64,000 nucleotides of DNA. It comes from Azospirillum soli. Lineage in GTDB: Bacteria; Pseudomonadota; Alphaproteobacteria; Azospirillales; Azospirillaceae. Below are positions 59,026 through 64,000 of the stretch, piece after piece. The first letter of the stretch is position 1. Every line of letters starts with the position of its first letter. The translations under genes were made by a program, and so were the position numbers. The stretch lies in the NCBI RefSeq assembly GCF_017876165.1, contig NZ_JAGINQ010000024.1, positions 19,616 to 83,615 on the forward strand, written 5' to 3'. The notes beneath the pieces were generated by a model. The model did no database searches. It worked only from the letters and a program-made list of their open reading frames with translations, and was not told the DNA's origin.

Positions 59026-59421
59026 ATGAGAACCGCCCTGCCGCTCCGCATGCTTCTGCCCGTCGTGGCGCTTCTGGCGCTGCCGGCCTGCAACCTCAGC
59101 GGTCTTCAGGTCGCGGTCGGCAGCGGGCCGTCCTATGGCGGCTATGGGGGCGGGTACGGGGGGTATGCGGTGCCTTCCTATGGGTACGGCTACAGCGCTC
59201 CCGGCTATGGCTATGGCTACGGCGCGCCGGTCTACCGCACGATGCCCCGGCAGTATTACGGCTACATGGACCGTCCAGGCCGGGGATATTCCCGCTGGGG
59301 CAGCGCTTACGCCAACAACGGCCGCTGCGACGACGCGCGCTACGAAACCTCCAACGGTGGCCGCGCCGCCCCCGGCACCGACGAACGCGACTGCCGCCGC
59401 TTCGGGCACGGGCTGAAGTAA
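59026..59421 (+). CDS. Small Gly/Tyr-rich lipoprotein
   Basis: This 131-residue protein has a lipoprotein signal (MLLPVVALLALPAC, lipobox LPAC). A low-complexity Gly/Tyr region follows (about 45-80; GGYGGGYGGY, SYGYGYSAPGYGYGYG), then a short conserved-looking C-terminal part with two Cys (GRCDDARY, ERDCRRFG). The ATG at 59026 fits the signal. I recognise no family. Likely an envelope protein; function unknown. Confidence 0.75.
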   Translation: MRTALPLRMLLPVVALLALPACNLSGLQVAVGSGPSYGGYGGGYGGYAVPSYGYGYSAPGYGYGYGAPVYRTMPRQYYGYMDRPGRGYSRWGSAYANNGRCDDARYETSNGGRAAPGTDERDCRRFGHGLK

Positions 59422-59492
59422 ATTCCCTCCACCGCAAGACGGCGGAAGAGGTTAGGGTAGGGGCCGGATCTCCATCACCGACGCACCACCCC

Positions 59493-60395
59493 ATGCGCTT
59501 CGCCCTCGCCGCCCTCCTTGCCCTTCTCCCCCTCACCGCGCAGGCCGCTTCGGGGCCGAGCTTCGATTGCGCGAAAGCGGGCCAGCCGGCGGAAAAGGCC
59601 ATCTGCGCCGACGATTCCCTGTCCGCCATGGACCGGCTGCTCGACCGCGCCTACAGGCTGGCGCTGGACGGGCTGCCGGCCGATCAGGCCTCGGCGCTGA
59701 AGGGCGATCAGGTGCGCTGGCTGCTGGAGCGCGCCCGCGCCTTCAAGGCGGCAAGCAATGAACCCGCCGCGCTGGCCGCGCTGTATGACCAGCGCCTGCG
59801 CGCGGTCATCGCGAAGGCCGGCCCGCGCGTCCTGCCCGCCGCGCTGGCGCGCGCCCAGGCCATCGACCCGCTCGCCAACGCCGGCCGGGCGGCGGAGGAG
59901 GAAGCGGCCTTCGTTGCCTACGTCCTGACCGCCCTGCACCCCGACCCGTCCGCCCCCGGCGCCGGTGGCGAGGCGGAGGTGCTGTCGCCCTACGAGCGCT
60001 ACGCCGGCTTCACCTACGCCGCCCCGCTGCCCGACGGCCGCCTGTTCGTGGCGGTGCCGGCGGATTGCGGCGCCTACCAGTGCGCCAACACCCCTTTCCT
60101 GGTGGACAAGACCAGCGGCACCGCCGCGCGTCTCGCCGTGGACGTCTTCGAAGAAGGCACGGAAAAGGGCAAGCCCCGGCCCGACCCGCAGGCGATTCCG
60201 CTCGGCATCCCCTCCGTCCAGGGCGATGTGGTGGAGATCGTCGAACTGGCGCGCGGGTCCGGCGACTGCGGCACGAAATGGCGCTACCGCGTCGAGGGCA
60301 CCACGCTGGCGCTGACTGAAACCGTTGAGAAACCGGCCTGCGACGGCAAGGACTGGAGCCGCGCCACGGTCAGGAGCTACGGAAAACGCGATTGA
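59493..60395 (+). CDS. Secreted protein with LprI-like N-terminal domain
   Basis: This 300-residue protein has a signal peptide (MRFALAALLALLPLTAQAA). An LprI/DUF1311-like helical domain follows (about 22-100; SFDCAKAGQPAEKAICADDSLSAMDRLLDRAY) with the typical paired Cys. The C-terminal part (about 150-300) contains two further Cys pairs (DCGAYQC; DCGTK...PACDG) and a beta-rich pattern that resembles no family I can name. LprI-type domains can inhibit lysozyme; that role here is only suggested. It appears to be a single-gene unit. Confidence 0.78.
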   Translation: MRFALAALLALLPLTAQAASGPSFDCAKAGQPAEKAICADDSLSAMDRLLDRAYRLALDGLPADQASALKGDQVRWLLERARAFKAASNEPAALAALYDQRLRAVIAKAGPRVLPAALARAQAIDPLANAGRAAEEEAAFVAYVLTALHPDPSAPGAGGEAEVLSPYERYAGFTYAAPLPDGRLFVAVPADCGAYQCANTPFLVDKTSGTAARLAVDVFEEGTEKGKPRPDPQAIPLGIPSVQGDVVEIVELARGSGDCGTKWRYRVEGTTLALTETVEKPACDGKDWSRATVRSYGKRD

Positions 60396-60453
60396 AGGCC
60401 ACGCCCCAGCCCTCCACCTATTATCTTGTGGGAACAGGGAAAGGGGCGGGACG

Positions 60454-62163
60454 ATGGCGGTCAGTCGCGACGATCTGAAGAAGCGCATCGGCCAGGCGCT
60501 GGGCGAGACGAAGGCCGACCTCGTCATCAAGAACACTCGCTTCCTCAACGTCGTGACCGGCGAGATTGCCCGGGGCGACGTGGCCGTCAGCGGCGACCGC
60601 ATCGTCGGCACCTATGAATCCTACGACGGGGTGGAGGAAATCGACGGGCGTGACCTGACCGTCGTGCCCGGTTTCATCGACACGCACGTCCATTGCGAAT
60701 CCACCTGCGTCACGCCGCTGGAGTTCGACCGTTGCGTCCTGCCGCGCGGCACCACCACGGCGATCTGCGACCCGCACGAGATCTGCAACGTGCTGGGCGA
60801 AAAGGGGCTGCGCTACTTCCTGGACTGCGCCGAGGGCACGGCGCTGGATCTCCGCGTGCAGCTTTCCTCCTGCGTCCCGGCGACGGAGTTGGAGACCTCC
60901 GGCGCGCGGCTGGAGGCCGACGACCTCGTCCGCCACAAGGACCACCCGAAGGTGCTGGGGCTGGCCGAGTTCATGAACTTCCCCGGCGTCTTCCACAAGA
61001 TCGACAGCGTGCTGGACAAGCTCGCCGCCTTCGACGGCCAGCACATCGACGGGCACGCCCCGCTGCTCAGCGGGCGGGAGTTGAACGCCTATCTCTCCTG
61101 CGGCATCCGCAATTGCCACGAAACGACCAGCGCGCCGGAGGCGATGGAGAAGCTGCGCAAGGGCATGCAGGTGCTGATCCGCGACGGGTCGGTGTCGAAG
61201 GACGTGCACGCGCTGGCCCCGGTGATCCAGCCGGAAACCTCGCCGTTCCTCGGCTTCTGCACCGATGACCGCAACCCCCTCGACATCGCTGAGGAGGGGC
61301 ACATGGATCACCTGATCCGCAGCGCCATCGCGCTCGGCGCGCCCATGGCCCATGTCTATCGGGCGGCGACCTGGTCGGCGGCGCGCAGCTTCGGCCTGTT
61401 CGACCGCGGGCTGGTGGCGCCGGGCCAGCGCGCCGACCTCGTCCTGCTCGACGATCTGGAGACCTGCGTCGTCAACCGCGTCATCCGCAACGGTAAGCTG
61501 GTGACGCCGGAAAGCTTCGCCGGCCGCCCGGCGGTGGTGCCCGTGGGGCTGCGCTCCGTCAAGTTGCACCCGGTGACGGTCGAGGATTTCGCCGTGCCCG
61601 CCGGCGGTTCCACCCAGTCGGTGATCGGCGTCCTGCCCGGCAAGATCATCACCGCGCACCTGCGGCTGGAGGTCCCAGCCAAGGACGGGCACCTCGTCGC
61701 CGATCCAGAACGCGACATCCTGAAGATCTGCGTTTTCGCCCGCCACGGCACGAACCAGAACGTCGGGCGTGGCTTCGCGTCCGGCTTCGGCTTCAAGGAA
61801 GGGGCGCTGGCCTCCTCGGTCGGGCATGACAGCCACAACGTCTGCGTGGTCGGCGCCAGCGACGCGGACATGGCCATCGCCGTCAACCGCTTGATCGAGC
61901 TTCAGGGCGGCTTCGTCGCCGTACGCAACGGTCAAGTGGTCGGCGAACTGGCCCTGCCGCTCGCCGGCCTGATGAGCCTGGAGCCGTTCGAGACGGTGGA
62001 GCGCCACCTGCGCTCTTTGCGCGCTTCGGTCAAGGGCATGGGCTGCCCGCTGGCCGAACCCTTCCTGCAATTGGCCTTCCTGCCGCTGCCGGTGATTCCG
62101 CACCTGAAGATCACCGACCGCGGCCTCGTGGACGTGGACAAGTTCGAGCTGATCGCTGCGTAA
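60454..62163 (+). CDS. ade: Adenine deaminase
   Basis: This 569-residue amidohydrolase-superfamily enzyme converts adenine to hypoxanthine in purine salvage. The ATG at 60454 gives MAVSRDDLKKRIGQALGETKADLVIKN, the usual start. Metal-site motifs: VVPGFIDTHVHCEST, GTTTAICDPHEICNVLG, AEFMNFPGV, IDGHAP and GFCTDDRNPLDIAEEGHMD. The C-terminal Ade domain shows FARHGTNQNVGRGFASGFG and SSVGHDSHNVCVVGAS. Length fits the bacterial Ade family. It is a separate unit with a GGGAAAGGGG-type ribosome region. Confidence 0.95.
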   Translation: MAVSRDDLKKRIGQALGETKADLVIKNTRFLNVVTGEIARGDVAVSGDRIVGTYESYDGVEEIDGRDLTVVPGFIDTHVHCESTCVTPLEFDRCVLPRGTTTAICDPHEICNVLGEKGLRYFLDCAEGTALDLRVQLSSCVPATELETSGARLEADDLVRHKDHPKVLGLAEFMNFPGVFHKIDSVLDKLAAFDGQHIDGHAPLLSGRELNAYLSCGIRNCHETTSAPEAMEKLRKGMQVLIRDGSVSKDVHALAPVIQPETSPFLGFCTDDRNPLDIAEEGHMDHLIRSAIALGAPMAHVYRAATWSAARSFGLFDRGLVAPGQRADLVLLDDLETCVVNRVIRNGKLVTPESFAGRPAVVPVGLRSVKLHPVTVEDFAVPAGGSTQSVIGVLPGKIITAHLRLEVPAKDGHLVADPERDILKICVFARHGTNQNVGRGFASGFGFKEGALASSVGHDSHNVCVVGASDADMAIAVNRLIELQGGFVAVRNGQVVGELALPLAGLMSLEPFETVERHLRSLRASVKGMGCPLAEPFLQLAFLPLPVIPHLKITDRGLVDVDKFELIAA

Positions 62164-62246
62164 GGGGAAATTTCTGCCGCCAAGGCGCAGATTTTTCCCC
62201 ATGCAGCCGTCGCGCGGTCGGCCAAGCCTTTGAAACAGAATAATTT

Positions 62247-62265
62247 CAAGGTGGCCCCCACCTTG
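62247..62265 (+). other. Hairpin upstream of the 62316 gene
   Basis: CAAGGTGG-CCC-CCACCTTG is an 8-bp perfect stem, preceded by a TTGAAA-N8-TTTCAA dyad at 62230-62249. It may end the ade transcript or form part of the leader of the next gene. There is no clear T-run. Confidence 0.4.
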
Positions 62266-62315
62266 CATTGTTTTCCCTGAACGTCTCACCGGGGCGTGCG
62301 TTGGAGGGAAGAGCG

Positions 62316-63017
62316 ATGGTTGGTCTGAGCGATATCGGCAGCATGGCGCAGAGCCTGCAATCGTCGATCGACAAGGCGGTGAAGAACCTTCAGGCGCAGG
62401 CCGCCAAGGACGAAACCAAGCCCACGGGCAAGGTCCAGGAGTTCCAGCAGGACGTCCGCAAATCGGCTCTGAACGCCTCCGCCTTCTCCACCAACATCGG
62501 CACGCTGGTGAAAGACACCAGCCGCCTGAACGTCTTCAGCTCGCTGGCGGCGAATGACCCGGCCGACTTCTACAAGTTCAACGTGACGACCAAGGGCGAG
62601 GTCGGCGTTGGCCGCGTCGGCGACGACGGCGTGCGCATCCAACTCCTGAACCGCCAGGGCACCGTCGTCGCGGACAGCAGCAAAAGCGCCGGCTCCACCT
62701 ACGACGCTTATGTGAAGATGGAGAAGGGCGAACTCACCCTCGACAAGGGCGAATACACCCTGCGCATCGCTCGCGACAAGGACGTTCCGGTCAAGGAGGC
62801 CAAGAACTACGGCGTCCAGCTGAAGATGGGCACCTTCACCAAGGACTACGACACCATCGCCAAGCAGCCGGCCAAGGGCGACAACCCCTTCCAGAACAAT
62901 CCGCAGCTGCAACGACTGTCCACTCTGCTGACCGGCGGCAGTTCCTCGTCCGGCGCTCTCGGCCTCCTCAACGGCAGCTATGGCGGGCGCGGATCGCTGT
63001 TGAACGGGCTTTTTTAG
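62316..63017 (+). CDS. Protein with a possible PPC-like beta domain, function unknown
   Basis: This 233-residue protein has GGAGGG before the ATG and no classical signal peptide. The first 70 residues are helical and Lys/Gln-rich (SLQSSIDKAVKNLQAQAAKD). The middle (about 75-170) has the look of a bacterial pre-peptidase C-terminal (PPC)-like sandwich: ADFYKFNVTTKGEVGVGRVG, VRIQLLNRQGTVVADS and LDKGEYTLRIARDKD. The C-terminus is Gly/Ser/Leu-rich (GGSSSSGALGLLNGSYGGRG), similar to tails of type I-secreted proteins. Family assignment is by pattern only. Confidence 0.68.
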   Translation: MVGLSDIGSMAQSLQSSIDKAVKNLQAQAAKDETKPTGKVQEFQQDVRKSALNASAFSTNIGTLVKDTSRLNVFSSLAANDPADFYKFNVTTKGEVGVGRVGDDGVRIQLLNRQGTVVADSSKSAGSTYDAYVKMEKGELTLDKGEYTLRIARDKDVPVKEAKNYGVQLKMGTFTKDYDTIAKQPAKGDNPFQNNPQLQRLSTLLTGGSSSSGALGLLNGSYGGRGSLLNGLF

Positions 63018-63106
63018 AGCGCCGCCCTTCAGTGAGCAGAAGCCCGCTTGCGACGGACCAAATGCTGCTGTTTCCCCTGCGGAGGCTGGAACGCTGAATA
63101 TAAGAA

Positions 63107-63136
63107 ACGGGCGGAGCCTCACGGCTCCGCCCGTTC
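63107..63136. terminator. GC-rich hairpin downstream of the 62316 gene
   Basis: A perfect 13-bp stem (AACGGGCGGAGCC with its complement, loop TCAC) lies 90 bases after the stop codon. There is no T-run, so it is a terminator-like or transcript-protecting structure. Confidence 0.6.
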
Positions 63137-63963
63137 GCACTTTATGTGTCGCAATTCGCAGGTTATGCGTCAGGCGACACATGTTGCTTCAGCCAAAGAA
63201 TGATAAGTGAATGTCATGGAATTCAATAGTATCGATATTGCTCTCTCATTCCGAATGAGAATCTTCTAACGCAAAATTTGATAAATGGCGGCTTCATTCA
63301 CTCAAAGAATGATCAGAAATCTGGTTGGATCGGTTCATCTATCAGGGGCTTGAATGGATAGGCCGGGGCCGCGTCTTTGCGAGGCGCGGACCAAGCGGGT
63401 CGGTAGGTGGCGGGTTCGTTCGAAGGTCGGTCGCCCTGTAGTTACGGCGGCACCTTGTCCGCACAGGTGACCAGCACCGTCAGGCTTTGCAGGAGCTGTG
63501 TAATAGTGGAACATTGTCGGGATACAGTGTGTTGGGTTAATCAGGACTATAGCTAGCAGATCGAAAGGCGCCTGGGTTCCGCGTCGACGAGGTGAGGCGT
63601 CGATGCAGACTCACTTGGTATCGTCATGACGAGACATAACCGTCCGTTGTGGTGCTGCTGGTTAACCTCAAACCTGTTTCCGGTCGTGGTCCTGCCAGGG
63701 CCAAGGCCAGGGGTGACGGACTGACTGCGGCTGGCGTTACTCGTTGTGGCGACGATGAGGCATCTGTCCGCTGCAGCGGGGAGGAGTCGCTCCGCAGCAC
63801 ACTGGTTGCGCGCGCCGCCATCTCCATGAGGCACTCCAGCCTGCAGGCCAAGCGCAACCGGGGCGGCACAGAGATTATCAGTAAATGTCAGATACGTGGC
63901 ACGCCGGGAGTATCCGGAATTTCGTGCTCGGTGGGGTTATCCTGAAGCGAAAGGAGCCCCTGC
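63137..63963. other. Gene-poor, locally AT-rich interval
   Basis: I see no convincing gene in these 827 bases. 63190-63340 is clearly richer in A and T than the rest of the window and holds a direct repeat of CAAAGAATGAT (63194-63204 and 63303-63313) and a TCATTC-C-GAATGA dyad. Open frames at 63553-63945 on both strands lack any recognisable family and overlap each other. The stretch ATCCGGAATTTCGTG near 63915 may be part of an insertion-sequence end. Confidence 0.55.
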
Positions 63964-64000
63964 ATGGCACGACGCAAAGAGGCCGTTATCCCGGACGCGA
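63964..64000 (+). mobile_element. Start of an IS256-family transposase gene (cut by the right edge)
   Basis: An ATG with AAAGGAG upstream begins MARRKEAVIPDA, which matches the N-terminus of IS256-family (Mutator-type) transposases as I recall them (MxRRKxAVIPDxLLDQLL). Only 12 codons are visible. The element's left inverted repeat should lie in the preceding 50-100 bases. The call rests on a short stretch and the change of composition to its left. Confidence 0.65.

Noticed and set aside
1..64000. tRNA or rRNA genes
   Set aside because: I scanned gaps for tRNA-like GGTTCGAATCC arms and rRNA-like conserved stretches and saw none that I could support.

Overview
The window looks like primary-chromosome DNA from a high-GC alphaproteobacterium. 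The closest match I can recall is Azospirillum (A. brasilense or A. baldaniorum type). The reasons are gene content (nos and nor denitrification clusters, a Hyb-type uptake hydrogenase, a CcrM methyltransferase with GANTC sites, many sensor kinases and chemoreceptors) and the very long antisense open frames typical of GC-rich coding DNA. Housekeeping genes (smc, dciA, mutY, folB, ccrM, rnhB) argue for a chromosome rather than an accessory plasmid. The species call is inference.

Region 1 (1-13.9 kb) is denitrification. Leftward nosRZDFYL encodes N2O reductase, its electron donor and its copper-maturation machinery; nosL runs off the left edge. Rightward, a ferritin-like di-iron protein is followed by norCBQD, the cytochrome c-type NO reductase and its activation proteins. 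Three FNR/Nnr-type palindromes sit between and in front of these units.

Region 2 (13.9-37.5 kb) is mixed core and transport DNA: a Ugp-type ABC importer (ugpBAEC), a gamma-carbonic-anhydrase-like protein, a Lin0512 protein, smc, a DsbA-like thioredoxin, dciA, a VOC protein, mutY, a DUF1194 protein, a large histidine kinase, folB, ccrM, rnhB, a double cyclic-nucleotide-binding protein, a YchJ-like protein, a two-domain cold-shock protein, a CtpA protease and an ExoY-like sugar transferase. Several intergenic repeats lie here, including a run of six hairpins between folB and ccrM and a perfect 32-bp inverted repeat beside rnhB.

Region 3 (37.6-55.1 kb) is a [NiFe] hydrogenase locus. One leftward operon carries maturation genes (hupF-hupIJ-hupK-hypA-hypB-lysE-hypF-hypC-hypE, with no hypD). 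A second leftward unit carries the structural genes small subunit-hybA-hybB-large subunit, then a protease gene behind a terminator-like hairpin. Between the two lie rightward hupE (nickel permease), a metallo-beta-lactamase-fold gene and a leftward chemoreceptor gene. FNR-type palindromes precede both hydrogenase transcription units, so hydrogen oxidation and denitrification are probably switched on together when oxygen is low.

Region 4 (55.2-64 kb) holds a second chemoreceptor, a PAS histidine kinase, a small lipoprotein, an LprI-like secreted protein, adenine deaminase, and a protein with a possible PPC-like domain. A gene-poor, AT-richer stretch follows and ends in the first codons of what looks like an IS256-family transposase at the right edge.
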